DNA of 64,000 nt from assembly GCF_002135355.1 (NCBI RefSeq), contig NZ_NEGE01000011.1, positions 1 to 64,000 of the forward strand. Reading direction: 5' to 3'. The notes beneath the pieces are model-generated. The model did no database searches, was not told the origin of the DNA, and saw nothing but the letters and a program-made list of their open reading frames with translations. This document shows positions 16,526 through 25,677 of this stretch, one piece after another. Made by a program: the position numbers and the translations under genes. This DNA is from Acinetobacter sp. ANC 4169 (GTDB lineage: Bacteria > Pseudomonadota > Gammaproteobacteria > Pseudomonadales > Moraxellaceae). How positions within the stretch are numbered: position 1 is the stretch's first letter; each line of letters starts with the position of its first letter.

Positions 16526-18619
16526 TTAAGCTTGTTCGATGTCTTTCATCGTCAATTTGATACGACCACGGTTATCAACGTCAGCAACCTGAACTTTGAT
16601 TTCTTGACCTTCAGACAATACGTCTGAAACGTTTGCAATACGTTCATTTGAAATTTGAGAGATGTGAAGTAAACCATCAGTACCAGGAAGGATGTTTACG
16701 AACGCACCGAATTCAACGATACGAATTACTTTACCCGTATAGATTGTACCTGGTTCGATTTCAGCAGTAAGCGCCTGAATTTTTGCAACTGCAGCAGAAG
16801 CAGCAGCTTTGGTTTCACCAAATACGCGAACTGTACCGTTATCTTCGATATCGATTGCAGCTTTAGTTTCTTCAGTGATTGCACGAATAGTCGCGCCGCC
16901 TTTACCAATGACATCACGGATCTTGTCAGGGTTGATGTTGATCACTTGGAATGTAGGCGCGTGCATAGAAATTTCTGGACGAGCGCGTGAAATCACTTGG
17001 TTCATTTCGTTCAGGATGTGCATACGACCAGCATACGCTTGGTTCAATGCAGATTCCATGATCTCTTCAGTGATCCCTTCGATCTTGATGTCCATTTGAA
17101 GTGCAGTAATACCGTTTGCAGAACCTGCTACTTTAAAGTCCATGTCGCCAAGGTGGTCTTCGTCACCCAAGATGTCAGAAAGAACTGCGAAACGTTCGCC
17201 TTCTTTTACTAGACCCATCGCGATACCCGCAACTGGTGCTTTAAGTGGAACACCTGCGTCCATAAGTGATAGAGAAGCACCACATACAGAAGCCATTGAA
17301 GATGAACCGTTAGATTCAGTGATGTCAGATACGATACGGATCACGTACGGGAAGCGGTCAGCTGCAGGAAGAACGGCTTGAACACCACGACGCGCTAGAC
17401 GACCGTGACCAATTTCACGACGTTTAGGACCAGATTCACGACCAGTTTCACCTACAGAGTATGCAGGGAAGTTGTAGTGCAACATGAAGTTATCAGTTTT
17501 GGTACCTGCAAGGGTATCAACCATCAATGCATCACGAGTATTACCCAACGTCGTTGTTACCAAGGCTTGAGTTTCACCACGTGTGAACAATGCAGAACCG
17601 TGAGCACGACCTAATACACCCACTTGTACGTCGATTGCACGGACAGTTTTAGTATCACGACCATCAATACGTGGCTTACCAGACAAGATGTTGTCACGTA
17701 CTGTGCGGTATTTTAAGTCTTCGAATAATTCGTTTACTTCGTCAGCAATGCCAGTTTCGTCATTTTCAGGAACGAATTGAGCCAATGCTTCTTCTTGAAG
17801 TGCATCAAGCGCTGCATAACGTTCGTGTTTAACAGCAATTGTGTATGCTTCAGAGATTTTCGCTTCGAATGCCGCTTTTAATTGAGCAAGAAGTTCTTCA
17901 TTTTTAACAGGAGCAACCCAAGTTGACTCAGTTGCACCCGCTGCTGCAGCAAATTCTTTGATCGCCTGGATCGCGATTTGCATTTCGTCATGACCGAAAA
18001 GCACAGCGCCTAGCATTTGGTCTTCTGAAAGTTCTTTCGCTTCAGATTCAACCATCAATACTGCAGATTCTGTACCCGCAACAACAAGATCAAGATCTGA
18101 CTCTTTCAATTGTTCAAGATTCGGGTTAAGGATGTATTCACCGTTGATTAAACCAACGCGCGCGCCACCGATTGGACCACGGAAAGGCGTACCAGCGATA
18201 GACAATGCAGCTGAAGTACCAAGCATTGCAGCAATGTCAGCATCCATGGTTTTGTCAGATGAAATTACAGTTGCTGTTACTTGGATTTCGTTGAAGTAAC
18301 CTTCTGGGAACAACGGACGAATTGGACGGTCAATCAGACGTGAAATTAAAGTTTCAGCTTCAGAAGCACGGCCTTCACGCTTACCATAACCACCCGGGAT
18401 ACGACCTGCAGCATATTGCTTTTCTTGGTAGTTAACAGTCAATGGGAAGAAGTCTTGACCTGCTTTTGCTTTAGGTTGAGCCACAACAGCCACAAGAACC
18501 TGTACACCACCCATGGTGATCACTACAGTGTTTGCTTGACGAGCAACACGACCTGTTTCCAGGATTACATTGTGTTGACCGAATTGAAATTCTTTACGAA
18601 CAATATTAAACATTGACAT
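16526..18619 (-). CDS. pnp: Polyribonucleotide nucleotidyltransferase (PNPase)
   Basis: PNPase degrades RNA 3' to 5' with phosphate and is part of the RNA degradosome. The 697-residue protein has two RNase PH domains (about 10-230 and 310-540; the second contains [17 protein letters not shown] and the catalytic-site [19 protein letters not shown]), a helical linker between them, then KH ([10 protein letters not shown], about 555-615) and S1 (about 620-692, [19 protein letters not shown]). Length is normal. The rpsO-pnp order is conserved. The leader upstream contains inverted repeats that may be the RNase III/PNPase autoregulation site. Confidence 0.97.
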   Translation of the reverse strand: MSMFNIVRKEFQFGQHNVILETGRVARQANTVVITMGGVQVLVAVVAQPKAKAGQDFFPLTVNYQEKQYAAGRIPGGYGKREGRASEAETLISRLIDRPIRPLFPEGYFNEIQVTATVISSDKTMDADIAAMLGTSAALSIAGTPFRGPIGGARVGLINGEYILNPNLEQLKESDLDLVVAGTESAVLMVESEAKELSEDQMLGAVLFGHDEMQIAIQAIKEFAAAAGATESTWVAPVKNEELLAQLKAAFEAKISEAYTIAVKHERYAALDALQEEALAQFVPENDETGIADEVNELFEDLKYRTVRDNILSGKPRIDGRDTKTVRAIDVQVGVLGRAHGSALFTRGETQALVTTTLGNTRDALMVDTLAGTKTDNFMLHYNFPAYSVGETGRESGPKRREIGHGRLARRGVQAVLPAADRFPYVIRIVSDITESNGSSSMASVCGASLSLMDAGVPLKAPVAGIAMGLVKEGERFAVLSDILGDEDHLGDMDFKVAGSANGITALQMDIKIEGITEEIMESALNQAYAGRMHILNEMNQVISRARPEISMHAPTFQVININPDKIRDVIGKGGATIRAITEETKAAIDIEDNGTVRVFGETKAAASAAVAKIQALTAEIEPGTIYTGKVIRIVEFGAFVNILPGTDGLLHISQISNERIANVSDVLSEGQEIKVQVADVDNRGRIKLTMKDIEQA

Positions 18620-18653
18620 GTATTTTTCTTTCCTAGTTCTTTTGAACAGTTAT

Positions 18654-18729
18654 TCTAGTGGAGACCCCTAAGGTTTGGCATTCACATCAACTGCATAAAT
18701 GACAAAGCTTAGAAGCCGACCTCACTAGA
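18654..18729 (-). promoter_or_regulatory. pnp leader long-range inverted repeat
   Basis: TCTAGTG (18654-18660) is exactly complementary to 18723-18729, closing a loop of 62 bases just upstream of pnp. In E. coli the pnp leader forms an RNase III-cleaved stem that PNPase uses to repress itself. A similar role here is inference from position. Confidence 0.4.
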
Positions 18730-18759
18730 CTATAAAAATGTATGAATACACTATTTTTA

Positions 18760-18792
18760 AACACAAAGAAGGAGCGAAACAATCGCCCCTTC
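18760..18792 (-). terminator. Hairpin between rpsO and pnp (rpsO terminator/attenuator)
   Basis: GAAGGAGCGA (18768-18777) and TCGCCCCTTC (18783-18792) pair with one G-T, and in the minus direction TTTGTGTTT follows. A weak U-tract fits partial read-through from rpsO into pnp. Confidence 0.6.
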
Positions 18793-18881
18793 CCCATTAC
18801 CTAACCAAGGCCAGGTATACTTTAATTTTCAGTAATACGGCACTTAACATGCAATAGTCCGAAAAAATAAGTTTAATCGAA

Positions 18882-19151
18882 TTAACGACGTAAACCTAAA
18901 GCAGCGATCAAAGCGCTGTAACGAGTAGCGTCTTTACCTTTAAGGTAGTCAAGAAGCTTACGACGTTGGTTAACCATACGGATAAGACCGCGACGGCTAT
19001 GGTGGTCGTGTTTGTGTTCTTTAAAGTGACCTTGCAAATCATTGATTTGGGCAGTTAAAAGAGCTACTTGAACTTCAGGTGAACCAGTGTCGTTTTCAGC
19101 GCGAGCAAATTTAGCAACGATCTCTGCGCGATCTGCGTTTGTTAAAGCCAT
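18882..19151 (-). CDS. rpsO: 30S ribosomal protein S15
   Basis: The 89-residue protein is a full-length S15: [20 protein letters not shown], the [20 protein letters not shown] core that contacts 16S rRNA and the [21 protein letters not shown]-terminal helix. S15 is a primary binder that starts assembly of the 30S platform. The CGGAG ribosome binding site lies about eight bases before the ATG. A good sigma-70-like promoter is seen at 19242-19270, giving a leader of roughly 85 bases. Confidence 0.97.
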   Translation of the reverse strand: MALTNADRAEIVAKFARAENDTGSPEVQVALLTAQINDLQGHFKEHKHDHHSRRGLIRMVNQRRKLLDYLKGKDATRYSALIAALGLRR

Positions 19152-19192
19152 TCGATTTCTCCGAGATGCTTAAAAATTACATTTGATAGAAA

Positions 19193-19212
19193 TCAATTGA
19201 TTTCTCAATTGA
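19193..19212 (-). repeat. Direct repeat of an 8-base palindrome in the rpsO leader
   Basis: TCAATTGA occurs at 19193-19200 and 19205-19212, four bases apart. The copies can pair to form a hairpin in the rpsO 5' leader. S15 commonly represses its own translation through leader structure, so an autoregulatory role is possible but not shown. Confidence 0.35.
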
Positions 19213-19241
19213 CTGCCGTGCATCACTACAGCAAGTGCGTT

Positions 19242-19270
19242 ATTTTAAGGGAAAAGTCAGGGGATTGCAA
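19242..19270 (-). promoter_or_regulatory. Predicted rpsO promoter
   Basis: On the minus strand TTGCAA (19265-19270) is followed after 17 bases by TAAAAT (19242-19247), close to the sigma-70 consensus. Transcription should start near 19235. Confidence 0.65.
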
Positions 19271-19462
19271 AAAGAGAAACTGCTTTTCATCTTTTAATAT
19301 CAATTCATTGAAAAAGCTTCATTTTTTTATTTTATCGCTTGAGCTTTGAATTTATTCATTGCCGGTTAAATCCTCCCCTGAAAAAGACGCGGTGCAAATT
19401 GTTTTTCCAGTTGAACAAAGCCCTTATTTTTTATGTTCTGTTCATGCATATAAGATAAAAAA

Positions 19463-19490
19463 AAGCCCAAGCTGAGCTTGGGCTTTTTTT
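19463..19490 (+). terminator. Strong hairpin with T-run in the gap between rpsO and recD
   Basis: AAGCCCAAGC (19463-19472) and GCTTGGGCTT (19476-19485) pair perfectly around TGA, with A-run before and T-run after. It is a bidirectional terminator. No gene ends immediately beside it; on the minus side it lies upstream of rpsO and would insulate rpsO from the recBCD side. Confidence 0.8.
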
Positions 19491-19880
19491 TTTGCGCTGT
19501 AGTTTCTTCTATTTTAATTATTATTCTTTTATTTATAGTCATAATTTACGCTGTTCGCGTTTATTATTATAAACATTCCGTGTGTGAAGTTTTACTTCCC
19601 TATGTGGTAGATTCTGCCACAAAGCATTATGTAAAAAAGTGGACTTTCTCGTATCTCTTTGTAAGCATTTTCGTACATTAATTAATATTTCTTATGTTTC
19701 ATGTAACCAATAAAATAAGCACTATTTATTAAAAATTAATTACTTAAGGTTAAATAAAATATCTAACTTATACAAAAGCTGTCATATTGCTCCACATTTA
19801 ATTTTTACTTATATACCTGCGTCTGAATAGTGGCTGTTTCAGCCAATCATTTTTGTAATAAATCGTCCATTTTTGCATAT
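19491..19880. other. Gene-free AT-rich stretch
   Basis: Nothing convincing is present. The only reading frame (19478-19681, plus) begins within the terminator at 19463-19490, has no ribosome binding site and gives a low-complexity hydrophobic product, so it is not called. Confidence 0.5.
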
Positions 19881-19884
19881 AAAA

Positions 19885-19919
19885 AAGCCCTGTAGTCTCT
19901 CCCAAAACTACAAGGCTTA
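19885..19919 (-). terminator. Terminator downstream of recD
   Basis: On the minus strand AAGCCTTGTAGT pairs with ACTACAGGGCTT over 12 bp with one G-T, followed by six T. It lies about 210 bases beyond recD and directly ends the candidate small RNA described at 19885-19990. Confidence 0.85.
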
Positions 19920-19990
19920 GCGGCTGTAAGTTTCCTCTTTTTCCTTACTTCACTGTAAGTTCGCTGTCTTTCGACATTATTATTATATTA
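19885..19990 (-). ncRNA. Candidate small RNA downstream of recD
   Basis: The space between recD and the terminator looks organised. On the minus strand it has an AT-rich -10-like TATAAT near 19983-19988, then GTC-GAAA-GAC and CTTAC-AGTGAA-GTAAG hairpins, an unpaired purine stretch with two GGA motifs, a second CTTACAG copy and finally the strong terminator. The RNA would be roughly 95-105 nt. A -35 box is not clear, so it might instead be the processed 3' untranslated region of the recCBD transcript. No known RNA family is recognised. Confidence 0.4.
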
Positions 19991-20128
19991 TGGCGATTTT
20001 GCCCAACTTTCCGTATCGAGCTTTTTATGTGCAGCCATCATCTCAAAAACATGGTTAAAGCTCTATGCGGCAATTTCTCGAATCGATGTAAGCAATTTCG
20101 TACAAAAATTAAAATTATTTATTTATTG

Positions 20129-21904
20129 TTAATAATTTAGAAAATTATTTATTTTATCTAACAGACCGCTTTTTCTTATGGTTTTAATGGTTAAAGATGG
20201 TATGAAAGCCTCTTGATCAACCAAAAGACTCACTACTTTCTTGGCACGGGTAATGGCCGTATACAGTAATTCTTTACTCAATAAATTTTTTGCAGCTTCA
20301 TCTAAAACCACTGCGGTATGGGTAAATTCCGAACCTTGCGATTTATGAATGGTCAGCACAAATGCCGTTTCAATACTTTTGGGTAAGCGGGTCGCAGGTA
20401 CCCATTTTTCCAGACTGGGAAAATACACTTCAAACTGAGACTGCGCATCCCGACTGCGCTTAAAACAGATCCCGATATCTCCATTCGACAGGCCCAGCTG
20501 ATAATCGTTATAGGTCATCATGACCGGACGGCCGACATACCAGTCGCCCTGTTTACTCATATGCAATGCCAAGGCTTCCAGCAGGCGCTGTTCCATTTGC
20601 ATATTCAGCTGGCGTAACCCCAAGGCGCCATGTCGGATAGCCGCCAAAATACGGTAATCATCAAACACCTTGACCACCTGCATCACCCAAAGTTCAGGCT
20701 CATCTGCGGTTAAATAGCTTTTTAGCACCGCAATATAATTCTGATAGCCCAGCATCAGTTTGTCGTAATAGGCCGTGCGGTCAAATTGAGTAGACATGTG
20801 GGCAGGAAGATATTCCAGTTGAATTTGATCTTGCATTTCGGCCTTTAAGGCAATGGCTTTTATTTCAGCAGGTTGCACAATCTGCTCGGCAAACTGGGCT
20901 AATAGGGCGGCACTATTTTGCCCCGGCTGTTGCAGTTGAATAAATTCGGCCATCTGTCCAATCAGCGCCCCGGCTTTAAAACGGCGACTATTGACTAGAT
21001 TGACCCGATTTTCAGCCAAAGCCGGCACCTGTTGTAAGTCTGCCAATACCGAGCCGACATCGACCGCAGCGAGCTGGTTGGCATCTCCCAATAAAATCAG
21101 GCGAGCATGATCCGGCACCGCAGACAGCAGCATAGTGGCCAGGCTTAGGTCCAGCATGGATGCTTCATCCACCACAATCACGTCATAGGGCAAAGGCTGC
21201 TTGGCATGAAAGCGCGGTTGATAGTTACTTCCCAGCCCCAATAAGCGGTGAATGGTAATCGGATGGAGTTGTTTTAACTCATCACTGACTAGGTCCTGAA
21301 GTTTTTCATCATTCAGCGAGTTTTGCAGCGCTTCTTTCATCCGCTGTGCTGCCTTACCGGTCGGTGCAGCCATGGCAATGCGGATATTTGGCATGGCCTG
21401 ATTCAGCACGGCAATAATACGTGCCAAAGTATAGGTCTTCCCCGTCCCCGGTCCACCGGTAATAATATTCAAGGCTTGCTTCGCCACCATGCTCAAGGCT
21501 TCAATTTGGTGTTCATCGCTGAGTAAGTCCGGATAAGCAGAAAGATCCACCGCTTCTATGGATTGCTGTTTTAAACGTGCCACTTGCCGGGCCAACGACT
21601 GCTCCAGCGCCCAGTAACGATATAAATACAAATGCTGCTGATCGAAAACAAAGGGTGCGATCTGATCTTGTATATTTTTTTCAATATTTTCAGCCGAAAT
21701 CACCAGATCATGCAGGGTTTGAATCTGTTGCGCTGTTGCCGAAATACAACTGTCCCCTTGTTGAATAGCCTCCAGAACCTGCCCGATAATGTGGCTGCTA
21801 TTTTCATCCTGCGCTGCACCACTAAAAGGCTGCTGGCAAATAAACTGACTCCAAGTGCTGATCCATGCAGCGCTTTGGTCATCTTTATATTGTTTATTTT
21901 CCAC
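20129..21904 (-). CDS. recD: Exodeoxyribonuclease V subunit RecD
   Basis: RecD is the fast 5' to 3' helicase of RecBCD. The protein (about 591 residues) shows Walker A GGPGTGKTYTLARI (about 150-163), the DEASMLDLSL Walker B region, LLGDANQLAAVDVGSVL and the C-terminal VLTIHKSQGSEFTHTAVVLD and LLYTAITRAKK motifs of superfamily 1. I place the start at GTG 21904 because GAGG lies eight bases upstream; an in-frame GTG at 21928 is the alternative, and no ATG is available nearby. It is the last gene of recC-recB-recD. Confidence 0.93.
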   Translation of the reverse strand: MENKQYKDDQSAAWISTWSQFICQQPFSGAAQDENSSHIIGQVLEAIQQGDSCISATAQQIQTLHDLVISAENIEKNIQDQIAPFVFDQQHLYLYRYWALEQSLARQVARLKQQSIEAVDLSAYPDLLSDEHQIEALSMVAKQALNIITGGPGTGKTYTLARIIAVLNQAMPNIRIAMAAPTGKAAQRMKEALQNSLNDEKLQDLVSDELKQLHPITIHRLLGLGSNYQPRFHAKQPLPYDVIVVDEASMLDLSLATMLLSAVPDHARLILLGDANQLAAVDVGSVLADLQQVPALAENRVNLVNSRRFKAGALIGQMAEFIQLQQPGQNSAALLAQFAEQIVQPAEIKAIALKAEMQDQIQLEYLPAHMSTQFDRTAYYDKLMLGYQNYIAVLKSYLTADEPELWVMQVVKVFDDYRILAAIRHGALGLRQLNMQMEQRLLEALALHMSKQGDWYVGRPVMMTYNDYQLGLSNGDIGICFKRSRDAQSQFEVYFPSLEKWVPATRLPKSIETAFVLTIHKSQGSEFTHTAVVLDEAAKNLLSKELLYTAITRAKKVVSLLVDQEAFIPSLTIKTIRKSGLLDKINNFLNY

Positions 21905-21967
21905 ATAGTTATCCTCAAAGTTATCCACAACCCAATCTGTTGTTTAAAAGCCATTAATTTCACTACA

Positions 21968-24900
21968 TCAGGCAATTTTGCTGCTTTTATCTTCACCAAA
22001 ATAGCCCAAAATTGCATCAAGACGCAGAATAAATTCTGCCTTCGGCTTCCAGTGATAAAAACCCTGTTCGGCTTGCCCGTTCATGCCACGCAAATACAGA
22101 TAGCTCGCGCCGCCCAAATGTTTTTCAATGTCATAGTCCTGCATTTGCACGCTTAAATAACGGTGCAAGGCTACCAAATATAAACCTGCCTGTAACCAGT
22201 AACTGGCTTGTGACATACTTTGTCTGATTTCCTGCGCAACATAATGTGCTTGATCGGTGCCTAAAAAATTACTTTTGTAATCGGCAATATGATATTGCTG
22301 ACCATCAAAATAAACCAGATCGATGGAACCGGTTAAGTAACGGGCAGAATTGGCCTGATTAAAGTCCAGCATGTCTATGCCGTGTTCTGCATAGAGCTGA
22401 TGAATACGCTGAATCGCCAAGACATGATCCGACAAGGACAGATAAAAAGGAAATTCGGCTAAATGCTCATTTTCATCCAGTTGATTCAGCTTGAACCCTT
22501 GATGCAGAGGGGTAGTTAAAACTTCTGTCAGCCATTCTCCTATCCAGCTGATGAGCTGCTCTTCATCGACTTGCTGAAACTCTTGCTCATATTTGCCGCT
22601 CAGTTCTGTCCATAATCCGGGATAGTCATTTTTAAAACGACGGCGAATTTCTAATGGCCAATCCTGCGGATCATGGAAATCGATATGTTCAAAAATTTCA
22701 TGCAGGAAAGTTCCAGCCACTGTTCCCATCGGGAAATTGCGTTTAATCCATGAAAGCGGCTGTGTGGTTGATGCAATTTCAATCTGTTCAAACACATGAA
22801 TTTCATCAGCTGCACTGGACAACTGTTCGGTATTGACCGCCAAGGCATCCATAGCCTGTTTACGGCTTAAATGCTGGGCCAAGGCACTGAAACTGGTTTT
22901 GGAACGCGGATAAAAGCGCTGACTCGGGAATTGCAGTGCCTGTAAAGGCAACGGTTCCTGCTGCTTGGCTTGCAGCTTGACCGGTCTTTCATTGATTAAG
23001 GCTTCGTCGGCACTGGCAGAATGGGCAAAGTCTGTTCCACGCCAAAAGGCCAGGCCATGACTGGACTTAGCTTCCTGATCCTGCAACAGAGCATAGACCC
23101 GATGGCTAGCCCGAGTCAGTGCCACGTACCAAAGCCTATGCTGCTCTGCCACAGCACGGGCATTGTGCTGATCAATCGCATTTTGATCGAGCAGGTTCTT
23201 GTCATTGACTGCAACCACACGATGGACTTCCACTTTGCCTGTGACCGGATGAATATGATCCACAGTGGAAAAGTTCAGGGTCTTGTTCATTTCCCTAAAA
23301 TCTTTGTCTGCCCCAAGCAAAAAGACAATTTTAAACTCCAGCCCTTTGGACTGGTGGATGGTCATCAGCTGCACCCCTGCCTCATTCGACAGTTTGCGTT
23401 CCAGTTCCCATTCCCGCTCTGCCGGAGATTGCAGTTGTTTTAAATACCAGTGATAAAGCTTTTGCGCACCCTGATATTGTTCACTGTGCTGACTCAGTAA
23501 TTCGGTCAAATGACGCAAGTTAACCACACAACGTTCATTATCGCGGCTCTGGGTTGCGACCAGATTTTTCCAGACCTGAAACAGATTCAGGCAATATTGC
23601 CAGGCGGTTAAAAAGCCTTTTTCCAGCCACATTTCGCGAATGCAGTCGAAGTCGTAAATAAACTGGCTTAAGCCATCCGCCTGAGCTTCCAGCTGAATCA
23701 ACTGTTGTAAGTTAAAGCCCAATAAACGGCTCAGCAAGGCACGTTTAATTTTGCCTTCGTCATAAGGATGCATGATGGCACTGAGCACCGCCCCGACATC
23801 TTTGGCCACCTGATGATCGAACACGCTGCGCTTGGAAGGACGATTGACCCGAATGCCTAAGCGCTCCAGTTCATATTGGGCTTTATCAAGACCATCATGG
23901 TTTTTCGATAAAATCGCAATATCGTTTTCCTGCAGATATTTGGGCCCGGACTTTTCTGCCAGATAAAGCTTTTCTTCAATGCCCTGATTAAGTAAATCCT
24001 GAATTTTCCAGGCGACCTGAATCGGTTCATGTTTCTTATCTTGCAGCATAATCCAGCGCAGCGGTTGGTGATTCTCACCATGCACATCTATAAGTGCCGG
24101 ATGAGGACGCGAACCGGCCTGAACCGGGCTGTAACTGACCTGTTCGCCAAAATCCATCTGTCGTTGAAACAAGGCATCGACCGCTTCCACCAGCACTTTC
24201 ACCGAACGGTGATTATGCCGCAGGCTGTATTCCTGGCCCTGTTTGGACAGTACATCGGCACGGGCCTTGTTATAGGTCAGCATGTCGCCACCGCGAAAGC
24301 CGTAAATTGCCTGCTTCGGATCGCCGACCATGATCATGCAGCCTTGCATATAACGCTTCTGGTCGCGCCAGATCCGCGCCAGCATGTTGTCCTGATCCTG
24401 ATTGGTATCCTGAAATTCATCGACTAAAATAAGCGGATAATGGGTCTGGACAAATTTGGCAAAACGTAGCCCCTGTTCACCCTGCAAGGCTTCAGACAAG
24501 GTTCGGATTTGCTGGGCAAAGGTGGTTTCACTTTTTTGCTGCAACACTTGCGGCAGGCGCTTTTTCACTTCACGACTTAAATAAAATTTCAAATAGGCAT
24601 CGAGCAGGTCCAAATCCAGATTCAGTTTGGACAAAGCCTCGCAAAAACCTTTGAGTTTTTGAATTACTCCATGCTGCTCAAACTGATGCAGCACATCTTC
24701 AGCACATTTATTCAGGACTTTTTTGGTCGCCAGATCACTGAGATTTTTCAGGGTCTTTTCAAAATGCGGCGCAAATAAGGCATAGCAGCGCTGTTCAGCC
24801 AGCGCCTGAATAAAGGCCGGCAAATCATCACACAAGGTGCGTTGCATCAAGCCATCGGTGCGCCACTTTTTGCCGATAACGGCATGGTGTTGTCCATCGG

Positions 24901-25669
24901 GCCGATAGTATTCGCCCAACCCGGCAATCAGGCTTAAATCTAGCTGAATAAAATCATCCACCAGTTGTTCAAACTGGTTTAAGTCCAGCTCTGGCGCAGT
25001 GACTTCCTGAAACTGCGCCGAAGCAAAATTCAGGCTATTTTCCACCACCGGCACATAGGCATCCTGAGATTTTAGCTTTTGATTGAGCAGCAAATAATCC
25101 ACCACATTTTGTGGCTGGGACTGAATCCATTCACGCAGCACATCATGAATCAGCTGATAGGTATAGCTTTTGGCATCATCGGTGATATCGGCACGTTCAA
25201 TCTTGCCACTTTCAAAGGAAAACTCGCGCAGCAATTTCTGGCTGAAACTGTCCAGCGTACCCACAAACAGCTCATCCAGCTGATCGAGTACCAGCTTTAA
25301 ACGTTCACGGGCAAAATCCACCCGCATGGCATAGTCGCTTAAAACTTTCTGAAACAAAGGATCGGTTTCAGCCGCGATTTTGGCCTGAATCTCAGCTTCG
25401 GTCAGGCTTTGACAGTGTTCAAAATAGCGTAGGGTTTCTACCAGACGTGTCCGAATCCGGTTTTTCAGTTCGGCTGCCGCTTTACGGGTAAAGGTGGTGG
25501 CAATCACCTGATTGGGCAAGTATGGTCCAAGAAAAATCCGCACCATCAGACTGGATAAGGTGAAGGTTTTGCCTGTACCTGCGGAAGCTTCAATCCAGTG
25601 CAAACCCTTGAATTGCATATCGACAATCGGGTGAAAGGAAACGGCCGTTAATGTTTGAGGATGATTCAT
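21968..25669 (-). CDS. recB: Exodeoxyribonuclease V subunit RecB
   Basis: RecB carries the 3' to 5' helicase and the only nuclease site of RecBCD. The 1233-residue protein begins with Walker A EASAGTGKTFTLSSL (about 27-41), has the LILVDEFQDTNQDQDNML Walker B region, helicase motif MTIHQSKGLEFKIVFLLGAD and YVALTRASHRVYAL, then a C-terminal nuclease domain with GSIDLVYFDGQQYHIADYKS containing the metal-binding Asp and DYK motif. Length is normal. recC ends eight bases upstream. RecBCD repairs double-strand breaks, degrades linear foreign DNA and loads RecA. Confidence 0.96.
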   Translation of the reverse strand: MNHPQTLTAVSFHPIVDMQFKGLHWIEASAGTGKTFTLSSLMVRIFLGPYLPNQVIATTFTRKAAAELKNRIRTRLVETLRYFEHCQSLTEAEIQAKIAAETDPLFQKVLSDYAMRVDFARERLKLVLDQLDELFVGTLDSFSQKLLREFSFESGKIERADITDDAKSYTYQLIHDVLREWIQSQPQNVVDYLLLNQKLKSQDAYVPVVENSLNFASAQFQEVTAPELDLNQFEQLVDDFIQLDLSLIAGLGEYYRPDGQHHAVIGKKWRTDGLMQRTLCDDLPAFIQALAEQRCYALFAPHFEKTLKNLSDLATKKVLNKCAEDVLHQFEQHGVIQKLKGFCEALSKLNLDLDLLDAYLKFYLSREVKKRLPQVLQQKSETTFAQQIRTLSEALQGEQGLRFAKFVQTHYPLILVDEFQDTNQDQDNMLARIWRDQKRYMQGCMIMVGDPKQAIYGFRGGDMLTYNKARADVLSKQGQEYSLRHNHRSVKVLVEAVDALFQRQMDFGEQVSYSPVQAGSRPHPALIDVHGENHQPLRWIMLQDKKHEPIQVAWKIQDLLNQGIEEKLYLAEKSGPKYLQENDIAILSKNHDGLDKAQYELERLGIRVNRPSKRSVFDHQVAKDVGAVLSAIMHPYDEGKIKRALLSRLLGFNLQQLIQLEAQADGLSQFIYDFDCIREMWLEKGFLTAWQYCLNLFQVWKNLVATQSRDNERCVVNLRHLTELLSQHSEQYQGAQKLYHWYLKQLQSPAEREWELERKLSNEAGVQLMTIHQSKGLEFKIVFLLGADKDFREMNKTLNFSTVDHIHPVTGKVEVHRVVAVNDKNLLDQNAIDQHNARAVAEQHRLWYVALTRASHRVYALLQDQEAKSSHGLAFWRGTDFAHSASADEALINERPVKLQAKQQEPLPLQALQFPSQRFYPRSKTSFSALAQHLSRKQAMDALAVNTEQLSSAADEIHVFEQIEIASTTQPLSWIKRNFPMGTVAGTFLHEIFEHIDFHDPQDWPLEIRRRFKNDYPGLWTELSGKYEQEFQQVDEEQLISWIGEWLTEVLTTPLHQGFKLNQLDENEHLAEFPFYLSLSDHVLAIQRIHQLYAEHGIDMLDFNQANSARYLTGSIDLVYFDGQQYHIADYKSNFLGTDQAHYVAQEIRQSMSQASYWLQAGLYLVALHRYLSVQMQDYDIEKHLGGASYLYLRGMNGQAEQGFYHWKPKAEFILRLDAILGYFGEDKSSKIA

Positions 25670-25677
25670 CTTATTGT

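Noticed and set aside
19478..19681. A 67-residue hydrophobic reading frame after the terminator at 19463-19490
   Set aside because: It begins inside the terminator, has no ribosome binding site and is low-complexity AT-driven sequence.
21632..22156. A 174-residue plus-strand frame spanning the recB-recD junction
   Set aside because: It is antisense to two well-supported genes and has no ribosome binding site or recognisable domain.
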